A stretch of 9,091 nucleotides of DNA from Syntrophaceae bacterium UBA1062 (GTDB lineage: Bacteria; Desulfobacterota; Desulfomonilia; UBA1062): positions 1 to 9,091 of the forward strand of contig DCDF01000219.1 of the NCBI GenBank assembly GCA_002316295.1, written 5' to 3'. Shown here piece after piece: positions 1 to 7,041 of the stretch. Each line of letters opens with the position of its first letter. Position 1 is the stretch's first letter. A program made the position numbers and the translations under genes. The notes beneath the pieces were generated by a model that worked only from the letters and a program-made list of their open reading frames with translations, was not told the DNA's origin and made no database searches.

Positions 1-88
1 TATAAGTCAACCTGGGCCGGCAGGGACAACTGAATCGGGCCGGCAGCGGCTTCTACCGGAGTATGGAAGGGCCGCGTCCTCTTGCTTC

Positions 89-116
89 TTTACAACACAC
101 GTTCGCGTCTGATACT
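89..116 (+). promoter_or_regulatory. Candidate sigma70-like promoter for the transporter gene
   Basis: TTTACA at 89-94 and GATACT at 111-116 are separated by 16 bases. If used, transcription would begin near 123, giving a leader of about 170 bases before the transporter reading frame. The match to the consensus is moderate, and in this GC-rich background it is one of few AT-containing stretches upstream. It is a prediction only. Confidence 0.3.
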
Positions 117-123
117 TTCCTTC

Positions 124-295
124 CCCGGTGCAGGAAAAGCCGACGAGGTGAGAGGATGTGAAACGGGGGCGCTTCTCTCCCCGGGGGGAAGTCACCATCG
201 CCCCCCTCCTTCAAGGCCTGCGTCTAAGCCGGCAGAGGGGGCTGTCCCGATGATGAGAAAAAGCCGGTCCCGCACCGGGATGAAGGAGAACCTTC
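124..295 (+). promoter_or_regulatory. Structured 5' leader with long-range closing helix and RBS hairpin
   Basis: CCCGGTGC at 124-131 is perfectly complementary to GCACCGGG at 272-279, an 8-bp helix closing about 140 bases. Inside it, GGGGGCG (165-171) pairs with CGCCCCC (199-205), enclosing CTTC (172-175) and GAAG (188-191). Just after the closing helix, GAAGG (282-286) can pair with CCTTC (291-295) around an AGAA loop. That hairpin would bury the only good Shine-Dalgarno sequence (AAGGAG, 283-288). A closing helix directly before a sequestered ribosome-binding site is the usual layout of a riboswitch or attenuator. I could not match the sequence to any riboswitch class I know, and GC-rich DNA yields chance helices. 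Confidence 0.3.
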
Positions 296-1186
296 CTGAA
301 AATTGCACCCGACTCATACTTTGCCAGGGAACATGCCGCCGGGGCGGTCAACATCATCGGGGCATCGCTTATGTTCGCCGTTCTCGGCGCACTGGTCCGC
401 CTCGCATCGTCCGAGCTTCCGAACGAGGTCATCGTGTTCTTCCGCAACGCCCTTGCCCTGCTCATCCTGATGCCGATTCTGTTCCGTGCCCGGAGAAGCT
501 CATCGATACGGCCCGGACGAGGCATGATCCATTTTCACCTCTTCCGTGCAGCGACCGGACTCGGCGCCATGTACTGCTACTTCCACTCCCTTGCTCACAT
601 GAAGCTGGCCGAAGCGGTGCTCCTCTCCTATACGAGCCCGCTTTTCATCCCGATCATCGCCCGTGTCTGGCTCCGCGAGCCCATGGGAGCCAAGGTTGTC
701 AAGGCGGTTGCGGTCGGTTTTGCTGGCGTTGTGCTCATCCTCAAGCCCGGACTCGGAATCTTTCAGCCGGTCGCCCTCATCGCGCTGTCGGCTGCGGTGC
801 TCGCGTCGCTCGCCATGGTGAGCATCCGCCGCATGTCATTCCATGAGCCTCCCACCCGCATCGTGTTCTACTACTCGCTGCTCTCCACCCTGTTCTCCGG
901 GCTTCCACTGCCGTGGGCGTGGCAGACCCCCGGCGCATGCATGTTTCTCGTCCTTGTCTTGATGGGCCTGGTGGCTGTGGCCGCACAGATATTCATGACA
1001 AGGGGCTACAGCCTGGCGCCTGCGGGCGTGGTGGTGCCCTTCATGTACGGCACCGTGGTCTTCGCAGCCCTCATCGGCTGGTTTTTCTGGGGCGAATCGA
1101 TCGATCTCCTGACCGCGGCTGGAGCACTGCTGGTTTGCACGGCAGGTGTGATCTCGGCCAGGGGAAAAGGGCCTGCCACCCCATGA
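296..1186 (+). CDS. DMT superfamily transporter, EamA family
   Basis: This is a hydrophobic inner-membrane protein of the drug/metabolite transporter superfamily: two EamA repeats, ten predicted helices, substrate unknown. The first EamA half covers roughly residues 15-145 and the second about 155-290. Helix-rich segments include the one around FRNALALLILMPILF and the C-terminal helix ending in VCTAGVISARGKG. The first ATG in frame is at 371, but starting there would remove half of helix 1 and give only 271 residues. The frame is open back to a stop at 281-283, and the upstream residues (KIAPDSYFAREHAAGAVNIIGASL) look genuine. AAGGAG (283-288) lies seven bases before a CTG at 296. Starting at that CTG gives 296 residues, the usual EamA length, so I prefer it. 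A frameshift from the ATG at 280 is an alternative. No neighbouring gene indicates a substrate. The gene converges on tex. Confidence 0.8.
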   Translation: MKIAPDSYFAREHAAGAVNIIGASLMFAVLGALVRLASSELPNEVIVFFRNALALLILMPILFRARRSSSIRPGRGMIHFHLFRAATGLGAMYCYFHSLAHMKLAEAVLLSYTSPLFIPIIARVWLREPMGAKVVKAVAVGFAGVVLILKPGLGIFQPVALIALSAAVLASLAMVSIRRMSFHEPPTRIVFYYSLLSTLFSGLPLPWAWQTPGACMFLVLVLMGLVAVAAQIFMTRGYSLAPAGVVVPFMYGTVVFAALIGWFFWGESIDLLTAAGALLVCTAGVISARGKGPATP

Positions 1187-1208
1187 AACGAATGCGTGTG
1201 TCCCTGCC

Positions 1209-1234
1209 CTGCGGTCATCATGCCCGTACCGCAG
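1209..1234 (+). terminator. Candidate transcription terminator after the transporter gene
   Basis: CTGCGGT (1209-1215) and ACCGCAG (1228-1234) form a perfect 7-bp stem with a 12-base loop, 22 bases past the transporter stop codon. The sequence after it, TGTTCC, is only weakly T-rich, so it is a poor intrinsic terminator. Confidence 0.35.
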
Positions 1235-1447
1235 TGTTCCCCTGGGATACGAAAAGCATGCTGTCAAAGCAGCAGGATCGAAATCCGGACCGCCCTTCGA
1301 TTCTCTTTCTCCCGGACGACCAAGCCGCGGTGCACGTCCGCCCCCCGAACGTCCTCCGATCTTCCATCGCACGCGTGCCGGGCGGCCGGCTCTTCGCACA
1401 CCCGATGAGTCATTCGCTGCACGCCAGGAGCTGTTGTTCCTCTTCGG

Positions 1448-1477
1448 AAAAGGGCGGCTCAGTCGTTTTCGCGCCCA
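1448..1477 (-). terminator. Candidate intrinsic terminator of tex
   Basis: Read on the minus strand, GGGCG (1476-1472) pairs with CGCCC (1456-1452) and is followed directly by TTTTCC. It lies about 60 bases downstream of the tex stop. The stem is short (5 bp) with a 15-base loop, but the GC stem followed by a T-run is the expected form. Confidence 0.45.
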
Positions 1478-1537
1478 CTCTTTTCATCCATTGGAAGATT
1501 CGGAGGAATGATAGATATGTCTCATCGTTTCGAGGCA

Positions 1538-3682
1538 TCAGGTCTTGGCGCGGGGCTTTCTCATGGACAGGGAGATCCGCCTTCGCGCGGTGTCGACATC
1601 GAGCACTCTGACGCGCACCTTCCCGCCCACGCTCACCACCTGTGTCGGGTCTTTGACAAAGCGGTCCGCCAGCTGGCTGATATGCACGAGGCCGTCCTGA
1701 TGTACACCGATGTCCACAAACGCCCCGAAGTTTGTGACGTTGGTCACGATTCCCGGCAACTCCATGCCGGGCCTGAGGTCTTCGACCGCGGTGACGCCTT
1801 CGGCAAAGCTGAACTCTTCGAACGACTCTCTCGGGTCCCTGCCTGGCTTGTCGAGCTCGGAAAGAATGTCTTTCAGTGTGGGAATGCCGACCGAGTCGTC
1901 GACATAGCTTCCGAGATCGATCCTCTCCCTCAGCCGCCGGTCGTGCATGAGATCGCTCAGGGAGCAGCCCAGATCCCGGGCCATCCGCTCCACCAGCCCG
2001 TAGCGCTCCGGATGAACCGCGCTTGCGTCCAGGGGGTGGGAGCCGCCCCGGACGCGGAGGAACCCGGCCGAGAGCTCGAAGGCCTTTTCACCGAGGCGGG
2101 GAACCTTCTTCAAGGCCTCCCTGCTCTCGAACGGACCGTTCTTCTCCCGGTATGTGACGATGTTCCCCGCCAGGACCGGGCCCAGACCCGAGACATAGGC
2201 GAGCAGCTCCGGGCTTGCGGTATTGACCTCCACCCCCACGGCATTGACACAGCTCTGAACCACATCGTCGAGCTTTCGCCTGAGCTTCGCCTGATCCACG
2301 TCGTGCTGATACTGACCAACACCGATCGACTTCGGGTCGATCTTGACGAGCTCGGCCAGAGGGTCCATGAGCCGCCTGCCGATGGACACCGCGCCGCGGA
2401 CCGTCACGTCGTGGTCCGGGAACTCGCGCCGGGCCGTCTCGGACGCCGAATACACCGATGCACCGCTCTCGCTGACCATCACCACGGGCGCCGGGAGCCC
2501 GAGCCCCCGCACGAAGCGTTCGGTCTCTCTGCCCGCGGTTCCGTTTCCGACCGCAATGACCTCGATATCGAAGCGCTCGGCCAGGTCTCTGACCACGAGC
2601 CCGGCTTCCTCGGCTTTTTTCCCGCTCGAGGCGACCGGGTAGATCACGTCGTGGTGCAGGAGCTTCCCCTGCGCATCCAGGCACACCACCTTACACCCGG
2701 TGCGAAAACCCGGGTCTATGGCGAGCACCCGTTTCCCGCCCAGTGGGGGAGCCATGAGCAACTCGCGCAGGTTTCGGGCGAAGACCCCGATCGCCTCGTC
2801 GTCCGCCCGCTCTTTGAGTGATCCCTTCATCTCGTTCTCCAGAGAGGGAGCGAGCAGCCGCCGATAGCCGTCGGCTGCAGCCAGCCGCACCTGCTCTGTG
2901 CAGGGATTGCTCCCGCTGCAGACCATGCTCTGAAGCAGTCCGATGGCTTTGTCCTCATCCGGGCGTACAGAGAGCCTGAGAACAGCCTCACGGCTCCCCC
3001 TGAGCATGGCCAGAATCCGGTGGCCGGGCGCCGAGGCGGCCTTTTCCCGCCAGCTGAAGTAGTCGCGGTAGGTCGCTGCCTGTTCCTCGGCCCCGGCATA
3101 GACCTCGGATTCGATCACGGCATGCTTCTCGAACAAAGCCCGAAGGGCCGCCCTCACTCCAGGGTCTTCGGATATCCGCTCTGCGATGATGTCCCGGGCT
3201 CCTGCCAGGGCGTCTTCAGGCGTGTCCACGCCCTTTTCGGGGCTGACGAACTCCTGCGCGCGAGTTACCGGATCCATTCCCCCTTCCTGGAGATACACGG
3301 CATCGGCCAGGGGCCCGAGCCCCTTTTCCCGGGCGATCGCCGCCCGGGTCCTGCGCTTCGGCCGGTACGGCAGATACACGTCTTCGAGCTCGGGCAGTGT
3401 CTGAGCTTCTGCCACGGCCCTGCCAAGGTCTTCAGTGAGCACGCCCCGGGCGGTCAGGGACCTGAGCACCGTCTCTTTCCTCGCATCGAGGGCCTCGAGC
3501 TCTGCCAGCCGGTCCCTCACGGCCGCTACCGCCACCTCGTCGAGCGAGCCGGTGAGCTCCTTCCGATAGCGGGCGATGAATGGCACCGTGGCTCCCTCGG
3601 CCAGGAGCGTGGCCGCTGCCCTGACCTGGCCGGGTGCGATCCCGAGCTCGCGGGCGACGATGGAATAATGTAACCGGCTCAC
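1538..3682 (-). CDS. tex: Tex family RNA-binding transcription accessory protein
   Basis: Tex is a conserved cytoplasmic nucleic-acid-binding protein linked to transcription and RNA metabolism; its exact role is not settled. With this start it has 714 residues, in the normal range. Order of parts: the N-terminal helical Tex domain (LHYSIVARELGI through the VPFIARYRKELTGSLDE motif, about 1-60, and VYLPYRPKRRTRA near 105), then a YqgF/RNase H-like fold starting at VLAIDPGFRTGCK (about 319-430), with VGNGTAGRETERF and the KIDPKSIGVGQYQHDV signature (about 447-461). Helix-hairpin-helix elements follow (VNTASPELLAYVSGLG to KVPRLGEKAFE, about 485-535). The C-terminus is an S1 RNA-binding domain (GIVTNVTNFGAFVDIGVHQDGLVHIS, about 644-708). 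I chose the GTG at 3682 because GAGGAG (3694-3689) lies six bases upstream; the ATG at 3709 has no spacing to a Shine-Dalgarno and would overlap the regulator gene. It probably shares a transcript with that regulator. Confidence 0.93.
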   Translation of the reverse strand: MSRLHYSIVARELGIAPGQVRAAATLLAEGATVPFIARYRKELTGSLDEVAVAAVRDRLAELEALDARKETVLRSLTARGVLTEDLGRAVAEAQTLPELEDVYLPYRPKRRTRAAIAREKGLGPLADAVYLQEGGMDPVTRAQEFVSPEKGVDTPEDALAGARDIIAERISEDPGVRAALRALFEKHAVIESEVYAGAEEQAATYRDYFSWREKAASAPGHRILAMLRGSREAVLRLSVRPDEDKAIGLLQSMVCSGSNPCTEQVRLAAADGYRRLLAPSLENEMKGSLKERADDEAIGVFARNLRELLMAPPLGGKRVLAIDPGFRTGCKVVCLDAQGKLLHHDVIYPVASSGKKAEEAGLVVRDLAERFDIEVIAVGNGTAGRETERFVRGLGLPAPVVMVSESGASVYSASETARREFPDHDVTVRGAVSIGRRLMDPLAELVKIDPKSIGVGQYQHDVDQAKLRRKLDDVVQSCVNAVGVEVNTASPELLAYVSGLGPVLAGNIVTYREKNGPFESREALKKVPRLGEKAFELSAGFLRVRGGSHPLDASAVHPERYGLVERMARDLGCSLSDLMHDRRLRERIDLGSYVDDSVGIPTLKDILSELDKPGRDPRESFEEFSFAEGVTAVEDLRPGMELPGIVTNVTNFGAFVDIGVHQDGLVHISQLADRFVKDPTQVVSVGGKVRVRVLDVDTARRRISLSMRKPRAKT

Positions 3683-3695
3683 CGGCCGCTCCTCG

Positions 3696-4370
3696 TCATG
3701 GAATGTCATCTCCCGGAAGCCCTTCCCAGGTGAACTGCTCCAGATAGTCCGGCTGAACCTGGAGGATGTTTCCGCTGACCGATATGGTCCCCTGCCTTTT
3801 CAGGCGGTCGAGCAGGCGCGACAGGGTTTCCGGGATAGTGCCTATGACGGAAGCGATTTCCTTTTTCGATATGTCCGGCGCATAGCTATTCCTGATGCCG
3901 TAGCGTTCGATGAGGAACCTGAAAAACCGCTCCTCCACGTCATAGCTCGTGAGGTAGAGGATTCTTTCGGTCAGGTAGCGCTGTTTGGCCATGAGCATGG
4001 TGATAAACTCGTTACGGAATCGCCGGTTGTCGAGCAGGCTCATGAATTGCTCCCGGGGGATCTGCACCGCCAGCGAGCCGCTCAGCGCAACCGCGCTCAC
4101 CGGATATTCCCTCTGTTCGAACAGAATCACCTCGCCGAAAAAGGTGCCGGGGCTCAGGAGCTTGAGCACCGTCTCCTGCCCGGAGGGAGAGGTCTTGTAG
4201 ATCTTGACCGCCCCTTGAACGAGAAGGAAAAAGGCGTCTCCTTTGTCCCCTTCCAGGAAGAGGACCTGGTTTTTGGCATATTCTTTCACGCGACAGCACT
4301 GCGTCATGAGCGCAAGAGAATGCTCGTCGAGCGACGGAAACGCTTGTCTGAGAACATCAGCCAATTCCAT
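3696..4370 (-). CDS. hcpR: Crp/Fnr family transcriptional regulator, probable HcpR
   Basis: This 224-residue protein has the two-domain Crp/Fnr plan. A cyclic-nucleotide-binding-like beta-barrel sensor occupies about 13-105 (VLFLEGDKGDAFFLLVQGAVKIY, PGTFFGEVILF). A dimerisation helix follows at about 108-145, then a winged HTH at about 165-205 with recognition helix IPETLSRLLDRLKRQG. The residues E181, S184 and R185 form the ExxSR motif that Fnr-type proteins use to read TTGA half-sites. There are only two cysteines (C25, C26), so the Fnr oxygen-sensing iron-sulfur cluster is absent; heme-based NO sensing is known for studied HcpR proteins. The ATG at 4370 is preceded by an AAGGAAAGG-type ribosome-binding site; an ATG at 4415 has none. 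It is divergent from hcp, with a TTGACC-type palindrome between them, which is the basis for the HcpR name. Tex follows 13 bases downstream. Family certain, HcpR assignment likely. Confidence 0.88.
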   Translation of the reverse strand: MELADVLRQAFPSLDEHSLALMTQCCRVKEYAKNQVLFLEGDKGDAFFLLVQGAVKIYKTSPSGQETVLKLLSPGTFFGEVILFEQREYPVSAVALSGSLAVQIPREQFMSLLDNRRFRNEFITMLMAKQRYLTERILYLTSYDVEERFFRFLIERYGIRNSYAPDISKKEIASVIGTIPETLSRLLDRLKRQGTISVSGNILQVQPDYLEQFTWEGLPGDDIP

Positions 4371-4415
4371 GGCCTTTCCTTTCCTGATAAAAACGTGGGG
4401 CATATTTTCGTTCAT

Positions 4416-4433
4416 ATTTGACCGAAGTCAAGT
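4416..4433. promoter_or_regulatory. Palindromic Crp/Fnr-type operator, probable HcpR box
   Basis: The 18 bases ATTTGACCGAAGTCAAGT form an inverted repeat with core TTGAC-N4-GTCAA (4418-4431). Only two positions depart from perfect symmetry. It lies between the divergent regulator and hcp genes. The TTGA half-sites fit the ExxSR recognition helix of the adjacent regulator. From memory, TTGACC-type palindromes were reported for HcpR of Desulfovibrio-like bacteria. Relative to hcp the site is centred about 38-41 bases before the predicted start of transcription, the class II activator position. On the other strand it overlaps a TTGACT (4431-4426) that could be the -35 of the regulator gene, suggesting autoregulation. 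Confidence 0.7.
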
Positions 4434-4450
4434 TTTTCTTGACCAGGAGA

Positions 4451-4458
4451 TGATACTT
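4451..4458 (+). promoter_or_regulatory. Candidate -10 element of the hcp promoter
   Basis: TGATACTT at 4451-4458 contains a plausible -10 hexamer (TGATAC or ATACTT) and has no well-spaced -35. That is typical of activator-dependent promoters. It would place the start of transcription near 4463-4465, some 25 bases before the hcp ATG, with the palindrome near -40. Placement is inferred from spacing only. Confidence 0.35.
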
Positions 4459-4478
4459 CACCTGCATCACATAATACA

Positions 4479-4484
4479 GGGAGG
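4479..4484 (+). promoter_or_regulatory. Ribosome-binding site of hcp
   Basis: GGGAGG lies five bases before the ATG at 4490. It fixes the start and places the first cluster cysteine at residue 3, as expected for this family. Confidence 0.8.
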
Positions 4485-4489
4485 AAAAC

Positions 4490-6115
4490 ATGTTTTGTTA
4501 CCAGTGCCAGGAAACAGCGAAAAACTCGGGCTGCACGCTGAAGGGAGTGTGCGGCAAGACTGAAGACACAGCAAACCTTCAGGACCTCCTCATGTTCAGT
4601 CTCAAAGGGCTCGCCGCGTGCGCTCTCCAAGCCGGAGAGAGGGCCGATGTCACCGGCACCGGGCGCTTTGTGGCGCAGGCGATGTTCGCCACCATCACGA
4701 ACGCCAACTTCGATAGCGGCCGGATCATCGCACTGATCCGCGAAACGCTGAAGAGGCGTGAGGAAATCAAGGCATCGGCCGGGCTCCGGATCACATCGCC
4801 CGAGGCGGCGGTGTGGTTTGCCGATTCCGATGACGAGCTCCGTGCAAAGGCCCCCATGGTGGGAATTCTCGCCGCCGAAAACGAGGACATCCGCTCCCTG
4901 CGCGAACTGCTCACCTACGGAATGAAGGGCGTGTCCGCCTATGCCGAGCACGCATCTCGCCTCGGGTACGAAGACCCGGACATCTATTCGTTCCTGCTCA
5001 AGGGCCTGGATGCGACCACCCGAGAGCTGAGCGCGGACGAGATCACATCCCTGGTCATGGAGTGCGGCGGCATCGCCGTAAAGACCATGGCCCTGCTGGA
5101 CAGGGCAAACACACAGACTTACGGCAGCCCGGAGATCACGAAGGTGAATATCGGGGTGCGCGGCAACCCGGGCATCCTGGTTTCCGGCCACGATCTCAAG
5201 GACTTCGAGCAGCTCCTGAAGCAGACAGAGGGCACCAGCGTGGACGTGTACACGCACTGCGAGATGCTTCCGGCGAACTACTACCCGGCCTTCAAGAAGT
5301 ACAGCCACTTCGTGGGCAACTACGGCAATGCGTGGTGGAAGCAGAACGAGGAATTCGAGCAGTTCGGCGGCCCCATCCTCATGACCACCAACTGCATCAT
5401 CCCGGTGAAAGATTCTTACAAGGACCGCATCTTCACCACCGGCATGGCGGGCTATCCCGGTGTGAGGCACATTCCCGAGCCCGCTCACGGCGGGCCCAAG
5501 GACTTCTCGGAGATCATCTCCCTGGCCAGGACCTGCAGGCCCCCGGTCGAGATCGAGACCGGAGAAATCGTGGGCGGGTTCGCTCACGACCAGGTGATGA
5601 AGCTCGCCGACAAGGTGGTGGACGCCGTGAAATCGGGAGCTGTCAAGCGGTTCGTGGTCATGGCGGGCTGCGACGGCAGACTCAAGGCGCGGAGCTACTT
5701 TACGGAGATAGCACAGGGCCTGCCCGAGGACACGGTGATCCTCACCGCAGGATGCGCAAAGTATCGATACAACAAGCTGCCCCTTGGCGACATCGGCGGC
5801 ATCCCGCGGGTGCTCGACGCCGGGCAGTGCAACGACTCCTATTCGCTGGCGGTCATCGCGATGAAGCTCAAGGAGGTCTTCGGGCTGCAGGACATCAACG
5901 ACCTGCCGATCTCCTACGACATCGCGTGGTACGAGCAGAAGGCGGTGGCGGTCCTGCTGGCCCTGCTGGCGCTGGGTGTGAAGCACATCCGCCTGGGTCC
6001 GACGCTGCCGGGGTTCCTCTCTCCGAATGTGGCCAGGGTCCTGGTCGAGAAGTTCGACATAAAGCCCACAGGAGACGTTCAGGGCGACCTGGCCGCGATT
6101 CGGGAAGGAAGGTAG
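4490..6115 (+). CDS. hcp: Hydroxylamine reductase / hybrid cluster protein (class I)
   Basis: Hcp is a cytoplasmic iron-sulfur protein that reduces hydroxylamine to ammonia in vitro; current work favours NO reductase and nitrosative-stress roles. At 541 residues it matches the class I (Desulfovibrio-type) length. The N-terminal cluster motif is C3-x2-C6-x8-C15-x5-C21. Every ligand of the hybrid 4Fe-2S-2O cluster is present: H234, E258, C302, C394, C422, C447 and E482. Their spacing follows the D. vulgaris ligands as I recall them (H244, E268, C312, C406, C434, C459, E494) with a constant offset of 10 and then 12. It should therefore be fully active. The regulator and its palindromic box lie upstream; a ferredoxin-type partner gene follows 76 bases downstream. 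No truncation or missing key residue is seen. Confidence 0.97.
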   Translation: MFCYQCQETAKNSGCTLKGVCGKTEDTANLQDLLMFSLKGLAACALQAGERADVTGTGRFVAQAMFATITNANFDSGRIIALIRETLKRREEIKASAGLRITSPEAAVWFADSDDELRAKAPMVGILAAENEDIRSLRELLTYGMKGVSAYAEHASRLGYEDPDIYSFLLKGLDATTRELSADEITSLVMECGGIAVKTMALLDRANTQTYGSPEITKVNIGVRGNPGILVSGHDLKDFEQLLKQTEGTSVDVYTHCEMLPANYYPAFKKYSHFVGNYGNAWWKQNEEFEQFGGPILMTTNCIIPVKDSYKDRIFTTGMAGYPGVRHIPEPAHGGPKDFSEIISLARTCRPPVEIETGEIVGGFAHDQVMKLADKVVDAVKSGAVKRFVVMAGCDGRLKARSYFTEIAQGLPEDTVILTAGCAKYRYNKLPLGDIGGIPRVLDAGQCNDSYSLAVIAMKLKEVFGLQDINDLPISYDIAWYEQKAVAVLLALLALGVKHIRLGPTLPGFLSPNVARVLVEKFDIKPTGDVQGDLAAIREGR

Positions 6116-6131
6116 GCAAGGCGGCTCCATC

Positions 6132-6157
6132 GGGGCCCACCGGAGAACGGGGGCCCC
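6132..6157 (+). terminator. Hairpin between hcp and the ferredoxin gene
   Basis: GGGGCCC (6132-6138) pairs with GGGCCCC (6151-6157), a perfect 7-bp GC stem with a 12-base loop, followed by TTTAT. The T-run is too short for efficient termination. It may be a partial terminator that lowers expression of the second gene, or a processing or stability hairpin. Confidence 0.45.
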
Positions 6158-6191
6158 TTTATCCGCAAGGTCATGAAGAAGGAGGAAGACA

Positions 6192-6959
6192 ATGAAAAGA
6201 AAAATCATTGAGATAGATCAGGAACTGTGCAACGGCTGCGGCCAATGTGTTGGCGCATGCGCCGAAGGAGCGCTCGAGCTGATAAACGGCAAGGCCGTGC
6301 TGGTGAGCGATGTCTACTGCGACGGGCTCGGGGCGTGCATCGGTGAATGCCCCACCGGAGCGCTGAAAATCATCGAGCGCGATGCCGAAGCCTTTGACGA
6401 GAGCGCGGTGGAGCGGCATCTCGAGCGGTCAGGAGGCGTTCAAAGCGCACCGCCCCTCGCGTGCGGCTGTCCGGGAACGGCCGCCGTGTCGTTTGAGCCC
6501 GAGGGGAGCGACGATGCGTCGCATGCCCGTCCGGCGTCGGCGCTCTCGCACTTCCCGGTAAAACTCCAGCTCATCAACCCCCAGGCGCCTTTTTTGAAGG
6601 GGGCCGACCTCCTGCTCATGGCGGACTGCTGCGCCCTGTGCAGTCCCGAGATCCACACCAGGCTCATTCGGAACAAGGCCGTGGCCATGGGATGCCCCAA
6701 GCTGGACGATATAAGCGCCCACATACAGAGGCTCGCCGACATCATCCGCCACGGCGGCATCAGGAGCCTGTGCGTGGTGCACATGGAGGTGCCCTGCTGC
6801 AGCGGCTTCGTCCGGGCCGCCCTGGCTGCCGCGAAGTCGGCTGGCTCGGATATCCCTCTCAAGCACATCGTGATAAGCCGCCGGGGGGAAATCCTCCAGG
6901 AGGGTCCGATCGAGACCGGAACCCCGCCCAACAGGCAGGGACTGAGGATGCTCTCCTGA
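6192..6959 (+). CDS. 4Fe-4S ferredoxin-type protein, Hcp-associated
   Basis: This 255-residue protein begins with a ferredoxin domain. The first motif is complete: C13-x2-C16-x2-C19-x3-C23. The second is degenerate: C43-x5-C49-x3-C53-P, written CDGLGAC, with no cysteine at the usual middle position. A Cys-containing linker (C91, C93) leads to a C-terminal domain with the signatures ADCCALC (C146, C147, C150), GCPKLDD (C168), C194 and MEVPCCSGF (C202, C203). This architecture is familiar from proteins encoded beside hcp in anaerobes. A role in electron supply to Hcp, or in its maturation, is inferred from context. There is no signal peptide or membrane segment, so it is cytoplasmic. AAGGAGG ends six bases before the ATG at 6192. 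Translation of hcp and this gene from one message is likely. Confidence 0.88.
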   Translation: MKRKIIEIDQELCNGCGQCVGACAEGALELINGKAVLVSDVYCDGLGACIGECPTGALKIIERDAEAFDESAVERHLERSGGVQSAPPLACGCPGTAAVSFEPEGSDDASHARPASALSHFPVKLQLINPQAPFLKGADLLLMADCCALCSPEIHTRLIRNKAVAMGCPKLDDISAHIQRLADIIRHGGIRSLCVVHMEVPCCSGFVRAALAAAKSAGSDIPLKHIVISRRGEILQEGPIETGTPPNRQGLRMLS

Positions 6960-7041
6960 TCCCGCTGCCGGCCTCGAACGAAACAGGTCCCCATCGGCTC
7001 TGGAGGGGCGGGCCTGCTCCGCGCGGCTTCCGGGGCTCACA

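Larger units (their letters stand above)
1..295. other. Region without a convincing gene: upstream and leader of the transporter gene
   Basis: No open frame here resembles a protein family. The long frame that runs from this region into the transporter gene is an out-of-frame shadow: it is rich in Arg, Pro and His and has no domain. What can be seen is a short direct repeat GGGCCGGCAG at 14-23 and 37-46, a possible promoter at 89-116, and strong inverted repeats between 124 and 295, described separately. The end of an upstream gene outside the window cannot be excluded, but no frame supports one. Confidence 0.6.
1187..1537. other. Convergent non-coding gap between transporter and tex
   Basis: About 350 bases separate the stop of the transporter from the stop of tex. 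The short open frames here are low-complexity Arg, Ser and Pro translations with no recognisable motif, no good ribosome-binding site and no family resemblance. The region holds two hairpins that may end transcription from either side (1209-1234 and 1448-1477). I see no RNA gene or repeat. Confidence 0.6.

Noticed and set aside
14..46. Direct repeat GGGCCGGCAG (14-23 and 37-46)
   Set aside because: There are only two copies of ten GC-rich bases with no further unit. It is not enough for a CRISPR, iteron or operator claim.
82..846. Long plus-strand frame overlapping the start of the transporter gene
   Set aside because: Its translation is Arg/Pro/His-rich with no domain and runs out of frame with the clear EamA helices. 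Only its ATG at 280 is kept as an alternative start if there is an indel.
1508..2821. Long plus-strand open frame opposite tex
   Set aside because: It overlaps a full-length Tex gene. The translated protein has no recognisable motif, so it is an antisense shadow.
4412..6208. Long minus-strand open frame opposite hcp
   Set aside because: It is antisense to a gene with all family signatures. Its translation is His, Val and Arg rich without domains, a GC-rich shadow.
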